Positions 22,656 to 33,844 of a DNA stretch of 64,000 nucleotides are shown here, in pieces. A program made the translations under genes and the position numbers. A model generated the notes under the pieces. It was not told the DNA's origin, ran no database searches, and saw nothing but the letters and a program-made list of their open reading frames with translations. Source of the DNA: Fennellomyces sp. T-0311 (Eukaryota; Mucoromycota; Mucoromycetes; Mucorales; Lichtheimiaceae). How positions within the stretch are numbered: position 1 is the stretch's first letter; each line of letters starts with the position of its first letter. Location: assembly GCA_025266875.1 (NCBI GenBank), contig JALLLT010000054.1, positions 62,001-126,000 of the forward strand. The letters are read 5' to 3'.

Positions 22656-25600
22656 CTACATGCTGTTTAGATTTTCCATATAATTGCCAGGTACTAGACC
22701 ACGCTGCCGCCGCTGAGGATCCATCAGTTCGACGTGCCACCAATTATCCATCTGCTTATGCAACACGGCAAACACGTCTTCAGCCATGAAGCTCATTTCA
22801 GTCTGGATCTTGGCTTCATAGGGCCAGATAGCCCGTACATATTCAATCACAGGAGTTCCATCCTCCAACCTATCCCTCCATCCCGCAGGTTGCTTTTGTT
22901 GTTGTTGCGGTGGTGGTGGTTGCTGGGGTGTCGAAGCAGAAGCACCATACGCCATACTCATTGGACGACCACTCAATGCGCTTGACGGCCTTGACATGGG
23001 CGTCGTCATCGCCGCCGCACTCAGAGGTCGAGAATAAACCGGCTGCTCTTCGGCGGCTGACACAATAACATCTTCATAAATCGGATCTTCTGCCTGCTTG
23101 TGATGCTTTTTCTCCTTTTTGAAAATGTTCATGTTCATCGAGAACCGCTTGTTTTCCTTTGCCGGCTTGTCGGTGCTGCTTGTGGCCACGGGCTGCAACG
23201 ATGCCTTGTTGTAATTTGACTTTTCAGAGTTCGGCCGGGAGTTGTTGCTGTTGTCGTGTTTGACAAAGCCCTTCATGAACGAGCTAATGTTATTTTTCTT
23301 GCCAATGCTGGTGGGATCTGTCTTGGGTTCATCGTCGCGACCCACATGAAGATCCTCTTCATACGCTGCGGTCACATGGACCGGATCCGAAGGCAGTGGA
23401 CGATCCGCTTGATATCGATCAACCGAACTGTATCGTCGATTGGGTGAACTGTTGACAGGGGATTGCCATGACGACGTTTGATGCGCGTGGGCTCTCCCGG
23501 CAGCAATGACTTGTTGCGCAGCCGCCTGGACCTGCTGAGCAGCTGCCTGAGGTGCTTGGTGAGCTGGATTGGCTTGTGGCAACGTGGGTGATGACTTGTT
23601 GGGTATCTCGATTTTGAAAGGTGCGTTGGGACGACGGAACTTGTTGCCCGTCGATAACGATGCTTGTGGTTCAGGTTCGGGAGCTGGTGCCATGGCTGTG
23701 GAGGGTGGGGTGGCAAACATGCTCATGCGCGCGTTCTGCGCCCGCACAGGCAGTTGCTGCGGTCGGCGAATGGAGGAAATGACCCATTTTTCGGCTTTGG
23801 GTGGCGGCATCGGGTATTCTTTCTCGGATTCAGATCCATCGTCTTTGAGAGTAACGGGGTCCTTTTCATCCAATTTGACGTTCAGATCGCTGCCAGAATC
23901 CACGCGTGGAATGTTGGATTCGTTGCTTTCAAGGCCCTTGAAGTTGGGATTGGGCATCGGCTTGTATCGAAGATCGGATTTGCTGGAGAGGGGTATGGAG
24001 AGCTCAGATGCTGGTCGTTCTTTTTCTTCGGCAGGGAGAACAATGGCGGGTGCAGTTGATCTCTGTTCTTCTCGATCCTTTGCTGGTTCTGCTGGAATTG
24101 GTGCTTGGGCTGGTGGTGTGGCAGGAACAGCTGGTTCGTCGGGTGAAACGGATGCAGATTCGTTGGCATGTGCCGTCGTTGCTGCAGCTTCTGGTTGTCG
24201 TGTCGTTTCTTCCTCTGCACTGGGCTTTTCACTCACAACTGGCTTGGCATCAGGCTTCACTTGGGCCACAGGCATTTGTTCCACGACAGGCTTTTCATCG
24301 ACGACAGGCTTTTCATCGACGACAGGCTTTTCATCGACAACAGGCTTTACTTCAACCACTGGCTTTTCGTCAGTAGCAGGCTTCTCTTCCACGACGGCGC
24401 GGGGTTTCTCTTCAGCTGCTGGCTTTTGTTCAGCGACAACGACGGGCTGTTCCTCCACAACATCGGCGTTCTTTTTGTCGTCTACGCTGAGCATTTCCTC
24501 CAACTGCTGGATCTCAGTCATGACTGTATCCTGGTTCTCGTCTGATCTCGAAGCACGTCTGACGCTCAGATCGTGCAATTGACGATCCACGGACTTGAGC
24601 TCCTCGTCATCGGATGGTTTGGAAGGTAGGGCCTTCACATCTGCATTGGCAACAACCGACTGCATATCCTGATGCGATGACGCAGGCGTGATCTGCCCAC
24701 TGCGAATGTCCATCTTTGCGAACGGCTCGAATTGCAAGGCCGCTGATATGGCAACCAAAATTAGTAATCCAACGTTACGCAACGCAACCCGGTAACTTGC
24801 CTGGAATTTCTTTCCCTGTGCCATATCTCATGATGAACTCGTCAATGTCAGCCCGGCTGTCCGTCAGCTCCAGTGTCGTCCGAATGCGTTCACAGCACTA
24901 CAATTATGTTTTCAGTGTCCACGCCAGCCGATGTGTTCCGTAGGCCTATTTACCTGGTCGTCAACAATATACACGCTTGACATCATGCTTGAGAAGCTAA
25001 TAATGAATGTAAATCTTCAATGAACTTCTGTCTCCTGACACTATTTTTCTTTTCGGCACTCACGAACGCAGACTGCCGTTGACATAGTGGATACGCTTCT
25101 CCTCCAGATCCTGGAAGATATCGCAGGTGGTTTTCCAGCTGTTAATCCAGTCGGCCGTGACAGATCCAAGCACTTCAATTGCACGTCTATATTCTTGCTC
25201 GGCCGCGTTCGCCATCTTTTTGCCTTCCTCAATCTCCTCTTTGACCTGCGCCCAAACGGTTAAACTCCCGGCAGTGGTGATTCGTGTACACTAGCTCACC
25301 TGCTGAACCTCGTCCTCCATCATTTCGGAGCCCCGTTCACGTAGATACTTCTCCATGCCGGCGACTTTGGTGCACTCGGCCGTATAAAACTCTTTTGCCT
25401 AAGGTCACATGTCATGAGACACACAGAGCATACACAAATTAAGGAGATTTGTACCTTGATTGCATTGGTATGATGCATATTCTTCAGCTGTCTTGCATTT
25501 TCTATTTGTTGGTGATGCTGATAACAGCTGTGAGTTTCCCTGCGTCACACACACGCACAACACGCAAACGGTCATACCAGTCTTCGCAAGTCGCGTTGTT

Positions 25601-26111
25601 CTCGAAGGAACCCATCAAGAGGCGCCTCGAGATGGTATTTGAGCTGTTGCGAGAGATCCAAGTGAGCACGAGCCGTTGTTTCGAGAGCGCTGGGAATATG
25701 GGACAAGGACTCGGATAGGGTGCCTTCTTCGGCTTGGCCCACGATTAGCTGTGATAGCTTTAAGAGCCGTTCGCCATAATCCTCTTCTATTTGTGACCTA
25801 AGGGGGGTGGTAGGTGGTCTTAGCACGTAACGAAAAAAAAAGGGGGGAGCGGGAGGGCGTAGTTGTGCAGAGTCTGTGCCGAACTTATTATTACCTGATC
25901 TCGTATAGCTTTTTGATTTCTTCGCATGTTTGTTTCGAATTACGAAGCTTCTCCAACACAACTTCGACACCACGATCGTCAGCATCCTTCAGATTATCGA
26001 AAGTCAGGAGTGTGTTCAACGGTGGCGAAACGAAAATCAAGTTACCCAGAATGAATCTGCGAATCGTAGCCCCGATGGTGGGAGAGGAGCAACAGCAGTA
26101 GCAGTAGCCAT
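22656..26111 (-). CDS. F-BAR and SH3 domain protein of the Cdc15/Imp2/Hof1 family (cytokinesis)
   Basis: Nine exons (26111-26046, 25986-25895, 25797-25578, 25517-25455, 25398-25300, 25245-25064, 24987-24954, 24897-24801, 24742-22656) give 979 residues. The F-BAR domain starts at FADSFWDADDRGVEVVLEKL and continues through EEIKKLYEIRSQIEEDYGE and LDGFLREQRDLRR to DEFIMRYGTGKEIPAALQFE, about residues 15-290. A long disordered Pro/Glu-rich middle includes a run of EKPVVD units near residues 415-440. The SH3 domain occupies the last 60 residues (ALYDY-like AIWPYEAKIQTEMSF, WWHVELMD, GLVPGNYM). By family it should bend membrane and scaffold the contractile ring at septation sites. The start was set at the ATG inside MATATAVAPLPPSGLRFADSFW... 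because it reads straight into the domain. The intron after exon 8 is GC-AG. Confidence 0.92.
24279..24350 (-). repeat. 18-bp in-frame tandem repeat (EKPVVD)
   Basis: Three near-identical 18-bp units, with diverged partners on both sides, encode six-residue EKPVVD repeats in the disordered middle of the F-BAR protein. The unit length keeps the frame, so copy number can vary without breaking the gene. Confidence 0.8.
24743..24800 (-). other. GC-AG intron in the F-BAR gene
   Basis: The splice of IPG/AALQFE needs the donor AG|GCAAGT, a perfect GC-type donor, and a CAG acceptor. The intron is 58 nt. Reading through it also stays open but would insert hydrophobic residues inside the F-BAR end. 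Confidence 0.7.
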
Positions 26112-26430
26112 ATATGTGAGTGTGAGTGTGTGTGTGTGGCTCTACTTTTAAAAAAAAAGTGGAAAGAAGAAAGAGAGAGAGCAAATTGACACAACCAACC
26201 CAAAATTGAGGTTCATGGCGAGAAGCATCTATTTTTAGACAATGTTATATAAAGCACACGAGCTGAATGTCATTTCGCAACGAATTATGGAAACATGCTA
26301 AATAGAAAATGGATAAAAGAGTCGCAGATATTTCTTGTTATTCAATGTAGACACTATCGAGAGCCGAACAGAGAAAGCGAAAGAACGCATGTGCCTGGTT
26401 GTTGTTTATGAAGCAGTGTGGCTGTCCCGT
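26112..26430. other. Intergenic between F-BAR start and Yra1 3' end
   Basis: Upstream region of the F-BAR gene. It contains a short GT/CA microsatellite at about 26117-26140 and an A-rich run. No gene is seen. Confidence 0.5.
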
Positions 26431-27678
26431 CTATTCGTTCTGCATTTTGCCAAAAATATTAGACAACATACAGAAAAGCCACGCGTTCTAGAACTTACAG
26501 GTGTTGCCATGTAACTATCCATGTCAGCATCGAGATCAGCTTCGGAAGGACGAGGTCGCGTATCTTGGCGACGACGGTTGCCTCCTCGGCCACCACGACC
26601 GCTGCGGCTGCCCTGGCTGTTGCTGTTGCGCATTGGCCGCCGGGTGGGTCCACCGCCGCTCGAGTATTGCTGAGCAATCACTGGTTGCGACGCGAAGCTT
26701 ATGCGCATCGGACGACCTTTTTTTTTGTTGTATGATTTTGCAATTAATTCGAGTGTTTCCAGAGGGAGATCCAATATTTACCATCCAATTCCACGTTGTT
26801 GTAAGATGCCAAGGCCCGTTCTGCATCATGTGGGTTGCTGAACACAATATCGGCAACGCCCGCCGAGCCTCCGCTTGGTCCCAGGTGCAAAAACGCACGC
26901 TTGAGCTGTCCCATCTGGCCGAACAATTCCTGCGGTTCTTTATTGTGAGCCTCTTTTTCTTTTTTGGACCTTTTCATACGCAAACAAAAAACTTACGTAG
27001 AGATCGTTCTCAGTCACGTTGTAGTGCAGGTTGGTAACCACCAGATTGTTGCGCGAAGTTCTGGGTTGCTGTTGCTGATAGCTGTTGTTGCTGTTGTTGT
27101 TGTTGCCGTTGTACTGCTGTCCGTTTCGCTGCGGTCTTGAGCCATAGGGTTGACGCTTTTGTAGATAAAAAAAAAGAAAGAGATTGAGAGGGAGGAACAA
27201 GAGAATAGAGAAGGGACGTGACAAGAAAAAAAAAAGAAAAAAACAACACAACGCAGCAGCGCATTGACCCTTTGTTTTCGCCGTCTGTCTCTCTCGCCCT
27301 CTCTCCCATCCCCAGTGGTAAAAACAAGTAAAAGAAAATGAAGCAGAGGATATAGATCGAGGCAAAGAGTAAGAAATGATCCAAAGATAATTAGGCAACC
27401 AAACACCATCTGTCGAATCTTTTTTTTCTTTCGTCCAGAGATCGTTCCTCTCACAGTGACAAGTTGCGTGGCAGGTGTGCGCTGTGCTGTGTTGTTTGAA
27501 AACCCCCACGTACCGAATAGTTGCTGTTTCCAGATCGAAAACCGCCACGATGGGGCTTGCTTATGCCGCCACCACCGCGCATTCCGCCGCGAGTCGAGTG
27601 TGGGCGACGTCTGTCTGTTTTGTTTTGCGAGATGACGTCGTCAAGCGCCATGTCGAGAGCATTGCTTCCAGAGGACAT
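26431..27678 (-). CDS. Yra1/ALYREF mRNA export adaptor (REF family)
   Basis: Five exons (27678-27514, 27155-26997, 26929-26782, 26716-26499, 26439-26431) give 232 residues. The N-terminal SNALDMALDDVI is the REF-N box that binds the helicase Sub2/UAP56. RGG-type segments flank the RRM on both sides (GGMRGGGG, and SGRGGRGGNRRR). The RRM has NNLVVTNLHYNVTENDLYEL as RNP2 side and GVADIVFSNPHDAERAL as RNP1 side. The C-terminal SEADLDADMDSYM repeats the helicase-binding box. The last exon codes only Asn-Glu-stop. It should couple splicing and 3' processing to export through Mex67. The start is the Met of MSSGSNALDM; an upstream in-frame Met exists but would place 29 residues before the box. The first intron is unusually long (358 nt). 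Confidence 0.95.
27156..27513 (-). other. Long 358-nt first intron of the Yra1-like gene
   Basis: Donor GTACGT and acceptor AAAAG enclose 358 nt, while the other introns of this gene are 59-67 nt. In the sense strand it holds long pyrimidine and purine blocks (CTCTCTCCC- and T-rich stretches). Confidence 0.75.
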
Positions 27679-28019
27679 TTTTTTGATTGGGTTCTTTTTG
27701 AAAGTAGGCAAAGAGGGGGTTGCGAGGGAGTGTGCTCGTTCAGACCCAAACGCCTTACGCGGCACCCAATCGAATGCCCGATCAAAATGTTTTTTTGGGT
27801 GTCAGCCAATGAGTGTGGCCTTTGGTTCCCATGGACGTGAAGCCCATTGCTAGGGGAACCACCGTGTTTTCTTTTTATATGTATCCATGCGACTTTAATG
27901 AAGAAAACAGAACAAAGGGAGTAAATATGTACACAAGCAAGCGTGGGCCCGTCCGCCCTTAACTAAAAGAATAATATTTTTACATACAACAAAAGAGAGA
28001 GGGTATAATGTACACACAA
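27679..28019. other. Upstream region of the Yra1-like gene / 3' side of the MFS gene
   Basis: No gene is recognised. The stretch probably combines the Yra1-like promoter with the 3' UTR of the MFS gene. Confidence 0.45.
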
Positions 28020-29970
28020 TCAAGGATCTTCCGACACCACCGCCCAGCCTCTGGACACTGCCCAACACATGGCAAGCACGGCTGCAGCCCCGCGGTATGC
28101 AAACACAAACCCAGAGAATGTCATGATGTTTTCATGGACGTATGCATCCACCAGGTAGCCAGTCAACGCAGCTCCCAATGCCGGCCCTAAACTGTTGAAG
28201 AGCGCTGACATTTTCCCGCGTAGTAGCATGCGCTGGTGCTGTCCGGCAGTTAGCAGCACGCAATCCACTTGGCGTACGGCAATCAGCCACAGACTGTTGA
28301 ACGCGGCTCCTGAAATAAGACGAGTTGGCATCACATCATTCATCGTCACCCATACTTTTTTTCTCTTCCCGACTTACCCTGCAGTATCTGCAGTGTGACA
28401 GCGGCCAAGCGAGCCAAAAGGAAATCAGGCTGCAGCCAAGTATACGCGAAGGCGCACATGATGAGTGTCACATGCGCACATCCAGTAACTGTAACTAAGG
28501 GGAAACGATGTACGGCCTACGAGATTCTACGTTAGAATGCGATCCAAGCACGCTGGGTTGTGGGGGGGGGGCGGGGAGGTTGCTATTACCCAGTGCACCA
28601 GAGGCTTGGACGCAGCCCTAGAGGCCACTGATACCATGCCTATGATTCCGATCAGATGCATCGGCAATCCTAAACCATCATGGAGGTAAATATACAGCAA
28701 TGCATTCATCATGGCCGATCCGATGCCCGCCAAAAACACGGTCAGCATCAACGAGTACACAGGCCATGCATCAGGCTCTTCGTCTTCCGGATCAGCAAAG
28801 TTAAACGATGATGTGAGGGCGATAGGTAGCACCAACATGGGTGTTTCTGAAGGCGGTGATGGCAGTAGAGCCAGTTGAAGCGAAGGCATTTCCGCAAACA
28901 GATGATGGTCATTGTCGTCGTACAAATTATGCGCAGTCGTCGAGGCCGTCGTTGTGTTGGCCCAGTAATGCGAGGACGATCGAAATGGACTGGTGCAGCA
29001 CGCGCCGCCACCCCTTTCAGTATCTGCGCCGATCGACTCTGAAAGTGCGCTGCCAATGCTGCCGTGACGCTTATTCGTCACTGACAGTTGCGTATTCGCA
29101 TTCGATGCCATTCGTTGCAGCATACTGGCATCTTCTTCCGATATATGCGACAATTGCTCGTTGAACAGACAGTATGGCTTATAAAAGTACGTTGCTGGCG
29201 GTCGATGCTCGTAATACGGGGACATGACGGCCGAATGGACGGTGGGTGTCGTTGGCGATGATTCAATGTCGGAGGGCGACTTTAACAGCGGCGTGCTGAC
29301 CTGTTCGTCGTCAGGAATGCCTAGCAGCGCCGGATCAGCCGGAAGCACGGTTGTTGAGAGCGATACCAGAAAGAGCAAAACCGCGCCGATCAATATGGTG
29401 CCCATGAGCGTATCAAAATCGTGGTCATCGTCGAGCGACCAACCAATGCCCACAGCCATCAAGGCTGCAGCAACATCGCCCCACTGGCGTTGCGAATCTA
29501 TACATCATACATGGTGTATCAGCAAATGAAAACACGGGAGCGCGGGTGTCTTGCCGTACGACGCATATACCATAAAACAACATCTTATAGTCCCCCAATA
29601 TTTTGATGATGGCACTATCGATTAGAACAGTGAGGGGCTGGTAAAAGATTCCATCGAGGAACATGCACACAAGCGCAGCTGACCACGCAAAGGTGGCATG
29701 GGGCGGAATCCAAAGAATAAGCACCAGCGCCGCCGTTCCCACTGCCGTCAAAAGCGCCATAAAAAACCCATGGAGCATCGGTCGTTGATCAATCACAAGT
29801 ACCGTCCATAGCCCAAGTGACACTGTACGACACGCGAGAGGAACTGCCAGTAAAAGTCCAATGTCGCTGCATGAGAACCCGAGTAAATGCGAAAGGTATA
29901 ATGGCAAGTATGGCCGGACACTGGAAGCAATGGCATGGGCAATGCTCAAAAGCTTTGGCCAGAACAACAT
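28020..29970 (-). CDS. Major facilitator transporter (MFS_1-like)
   Basis: Four exons (29970-29571, 29497-28590, 28516-28378, 28309-28020) give 578 residues with two blocks of about six hydrophobic helices. The first helix begins FWPKLLSIAHAIASSVRPYLPLYL, the typical start of the MFS_1-like (LacY-related) group. YDSQRQWGDVAAALMAVGIG corresponds to its QR-WG motif. A hydrophilic loop of about 160 residues separates the halves (Ser/Asp/His-rich). GAAFNSLWLIAVRQVDC and LRGKMSALFNSLGPALGAAL lie in the second half. The substrate cannot be predicted. Intron 2 contains a run of ten C in the sense strand. Confidence 0.85.
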
Positions 29971-31967
29971 GTCAGCTACAGCTGTAAGTAGATACTGTGA
30001 GTGTGAGTGTGTGAGTGTGTGCGTAAAAGTAAGAAAGAAAAGAATGGAAAAGAAAGTTGATATTCGATAATGCCGAGGGCACAGCTTATGGTTGAAGGGG
30101 TTAATAAGAAAGGTGGGGGACCAAGCAAAGTTATAACGTGGGGGGACGGGAAGGATCTCAGGGTGGCGTGTTGTACGTTCTATTGCTATCTGTGCATATA
30201 GTAAAAAAAAGGGCTAACAACATCATCTAACTATCATACAGCTCGTAATGATAGCATCTTGGGTTTTGTTGACTTGAGCGCGATTTGTTCAAAAAAGAAA
30301 CAAGTCCAAGCCTGAAGAAGGATCGCCGTTCACCTTAGCCTCTGTGTGCTTGCATCAAATGTTGGGTCCTGTTCCAATTATCCTGCACAAGATAGCCCTT
30401 CTTTTTTTTCTTTTAAAGATCTGCCTATATTAACAACTGGGCCCGTCAGAAGCATGGAACTTACCATTCGAAACTCAGCACACTTTTTTTTGCCAAGACT
30501 TCAGGAACCAACTTCTTGATAGGGTTGCGTACCTAACTAGCTCATGCGGCGCGTGTTAATGGCATTTTGGCCGATGTATATCGCTCATGATCGAAATGTT
30601 CCACGAGCCTGTCATCTCGTCTTGTATATGTGTGTATGTGTATTCCCCAGATCATGCAGTAACCAGAGCATCCACGTATATTGTATATAGTTAAAATGAT
30701 ATTACTTCTACGTCCAAGCAAGGGATACACGAGGGATCTTGCGCGGAGGCGTCTTTTTTTTGTCAGGTCAGCATACTGCAGCACTAGTAAAAATGCGTAC
30801 TTATTATCTCACATCATCCTGTATAGACTACTCTACTAATGCACAAGAAAAAAAAAGGTCATGAATCCTTGTTAAATGACACACCTACCATTAATAGTGT
30901 CGACTATCAAAACGTTTTGTCAACAATCTCGTTTTCATCTTGCACAAGTTTATTTGACGTAAAATCCTGGAACTGCTTTTTTGTGAGTAGGAAAAAATAA
31001 AGAGTCTAACGATGGCGTGTTATAATCATACTTTAATGTTTACCATGCTTATATAGCGTCAGGAATGAAGGTGCCACACTCACACACACACACTAAATGA
31101 TGCATATATAAAAGTCTATCATGTCAAGTAAAAAATGCGTTTCACTTTTTCTATTATCTATTGCGGAGTCGTTGTGATTCATTTCAGCAAGGATGCAACC
31201 CGTACTTTCCAAAAAGTCCAGAAATCTGTCGTCGGCAGCGAGTGAGAAAGTCAGGGGGCAACATTTGTGAGTATCAGGGGGTAGGTTGTTTGAGGGTGCG
31301 GGCATTCAGCAGCGCCCGAGCGGAATACGTAACAGAAATGCTAATCGATAGACTTTTCTCTGCATGCTTACATGCAAATCACTTTTTGCACCTACGCCAC
31401 TTCCAATGTCCATGTGTCGTTATGTAATGATTTTGTTGCCGTGCAGATATGGACGTCTATCTGGATCAGGCTTATTCCATTCCATCTATTAAACACTTAC
31501 TGCGTCAGGTTCATCCTATTTTTTTCCCTTTCAGCAAGGAGGTGCGTAACAAGTATTACCAGATCGATCGACGTTACGTACAGCGAATAAGGTCTGACCT
31601 AGTGTATGAGATGTTTCAAAGCTAGTGCAACTAAGCACATACTTGGAATACTCTATGCGTCATGGAGAATGCAGTTATCGTACATATTCCAACGGAAGCA
31701 AAGCAGCAGCTTCCGACCCGTATTTGCACATAGTGTGTGCAGATTCCAACAGCAATGTATGTAGACAAACGTGCTCATATCTTACGAAATAATGTATGCT
31801 AATGCACGGTGGATGCTACCAAGTAACAAGTATGTCCGAAAGAAAAAAAAAGCAAATACCGTATGCCAGCAACGGTTCATCTAGCGGAGCCACAAAAAAC
31901 CAATGTCGAAAACACTCAATTGTTAGTGTAAACAAAAACCTTTGTCCAACAGCCCTTTTCGCCCACC
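29971..31967. other. Gene-free stretch between MFS and mitoribosomal genes
   Basis: A GT-rich microsatellite at about 29998-30022 lies just upstream of the MFS start. A CA run is at about 31079-31093. No coherent gene, tRNA or transposon end is visible. Confidence 0.5.
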
Positions 31968-32429
31968 ATGCCGCGCGTATACGATCTTTGTGCCCGCATT
32001 CAGAATGGCTTCCGGTCACGACTTCAGACGATCGCCATTCCAGAAACCAAAATGAATCTCGCCATTTGCAACGTACTGTACCGTGAAGGCTTTTTGTCGT
32101 CTGTGACGCGAGGCAACCACATTGGACCCGATGCAGAGTATACCCCTACGACCAACGAAAACATCGCCACCCGTCGTCTGTGGCTCTCATTAAAGTACAA
32201 AGACAACCAACCCACGCTCAGCAAGCTTTCCGTCATCTCCAAGCCGTCCAAAAAGGTCACTTTCACCGTCAACGAAATGAAGAGCATTGCCAGTGGACGA
32301 CGAGCCAAATTCATCAAGCCTTTGCAACCAGGCGAAATTGCAGTGGTCAACACCAACCGCGGTGTGTTGGAACTGCAAGAGGCAATCAAGAAGAACGTCG
32401 GTGGTGAAGTGTTGTGTCGAGCATCATAA
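31968..32429 (+). CDS. Mitochondrial small-subunit ribosomal protein uS8m
   Basis: A single exon encodes 153 residues, the size of fungal mitochondrial S8. MPRVYDLCARIQNGFRSRLQ is the N-terminal rRNA-binding part (bacterial S8 starts with D-ADMLTRIRNA). Then come ICNVLYREGFLSSV, LWLSLKYKDNQPTLSKLSVI, KPSKKVTF and the conserved end TNRGVLELQEAIKKNVGGE with LCRAS. It assembles into the body of the mitoribosomal 30S-like subunit. The ATG has CACC before it. Its stop lies only 67 bp from the convergent NIF3-like gene. It is one of the few genes here without introns. Confidence 0.92.
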   Translation: MPRVYDLCARIQNGFRSRLQTIAIPETKMNLAICNVLYREGFLSSVTRGNHIGPDAEYTPTTNENIATRRLWLSLKYKDNQPTLSKLSVISKPSKKVTFTVNEMKSIASGRRAKFIKPLQPGEIAVVNTNRGVLELQEAIKKNVGGEVLCRAS

Positions 32430-32496
32430 ATTTTGCATGTAATATTCTCTTAGAAGGTTGAAAAAAAAAGTTGTATAAAAGAGTCTTGAAGACGGT

Positions 32497-33690
32497 TTAC
32501 ATAATTACAAGCGGATCCTTGTCTACTTGGCTTACCACCACCTCAATCGCATCTCCCTCGCCGGACCGTTCATTCACCAGCATGTCCTGCAGCTTGGGAC
32601 GAAGCACCGCAGATAAATATCCTCGCTCAGTGTTGGAATGTTCGCCTAGCAACACCCGCTTAGCAACTGATTGCATCCCGGGTAACACCACGTTACTTAC
32701 ATAACACCACACTGGTGCCCTGTGCCAATGCTGCCAACACGTCGTGATGGCCCATCTCTCCCGAAAAATACAGGTCAGCCTGAACCGGGCTCAGCACCGA
32801 GGAACCTGATCCTGCACAGATAGCCACTGTTTTGATCAGCTCGCTATCGGATGCCGCGGCAACTCGCACTTGTTTTTTTTTGGGGGGGGGAGAAGGTCAA
32901 TAAAGATGCTTATCTCCCATGTTTCTCACTCACAGAATGGCAATCCTGTTAGCTCTTTGATCTTGTCAATAACAGTCTTTAATGGCGTGGGATCGTCGTA
33001 CGTAAACAGGCGACCGGTACCTGCTTGTTCGTGGCCTAGAAGAACGTAAATAAATGTTAATTGCTCAATAAACAAAGCTTTTCTCGCTTTCGTACCTTCG
33101 GGAGGGTTTAATGCAGGAACTATCGGCAAGACGCTGCCTTTGCCCAAACCACTAGCAAGCCAGTCATTGACTGGTGTCGTGTCAGCCTGATGTTTGTTTT
33201 TGTTCCTCTTCAACCAACCTCCATCCACGCAGTTATCACACGCCGTGTGAGGTGAGTAAATACCCACACCCCGAGCAATGGCCTTCATGACAATATCCTG
33301 CTTGACATCGGCCTGGACCAGTCGTTTCATCGATCTAAAGATAGGCGGGTGGTACGCGACGATCGTTCCAACCTGCAATATCCAATTGTCAATAAAGCAA
33401 GGGACGCTGCGCAACATGTTTCCTTTCGTATGACTTACCCTGGGATCCGAAAGTGCTTCGTCAAGAACTTGAGGCGTCAGGTCAATGGTCAGAAACACCT
33501 TGTTGCATTTTGGAGAAGGGTACGGTGGTTCTGTGTTGACAATTGTTGGGTGAATGGCCAAAGTGTATGTGTGTGTATTTTTTTATATTTGTTTACCAAC
33601 AAGCACACCGACATTATCCCACGTCGTGTCAGCCAGTTCCAATGGTGCAATGGTTCTCATACATCGAACAACTTTGGATAATAACGACAT
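32497..33690 (-). CDS. NIF3 (DUF34) family metal-binding protein
   Basis: Seven exons (33690-33597, 33530-33439, 33372-33219, 33170-33096, 33035-32934, 32868-32701, 32645-32497) give 277 residues. Family motifs are WDNVGVLV at the N-terminus, FLTIDLTPQVLDEAL, the metal-ligand block IVAYHPPIFRSMKRL, GIYSPHTACDNCVDGGVNDW, GAGSGSS-like ICAGSGSSVL, YFSGEMGHHDVLAAL and CEHSNTERGYL. The His and Glu ligands of the dimetal centre are all present. NIF3 proteins are conserved from bacteria to humans, and their biochemical role is still debated. The last intron (55 nt) is set by the joint VVL-C-EHSN. The intron at 32869-32933 contains a C9 run followed by A9 next to the acceptor in the sense strand. Confidence 0.93.
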
Positions 33691-33799
33691 TTTTTTTTGT
33701 TGCAGCAATCTCGCTTGACGTTTGGACGAAATAGAAAAGGGCGTGTGACCGCCCAGAGCGTTCCAACAAAATAGAATTCATGCAAGGAAAAAAAAAGAG

Positions 33800-33807
33800 T
33801 ATATAAA
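33800..33807 (+). promoter_or_regulatory. TATA box of the NmrA-like gene
   Basis: TATATAAA lies 45 nt upstream of the ATG at 33845, inside the 154-bp gap between divergent start codons. Confidence 0.5.
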
Positions 33808-33844
33808 GCATCGATGAACTGAAGCCTTCACGACTCATTAAATC

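Noticed and set aside
23569..24582. 337-codon plus-strand frame rich in Ser, Thr and Gly
   Set aside because: It is the antisense shadow of the Pro/Glu-rich linker of the F-BAR gene; the repeats translate to FSSTTG units only because the sense strand repeats EKPVVD.
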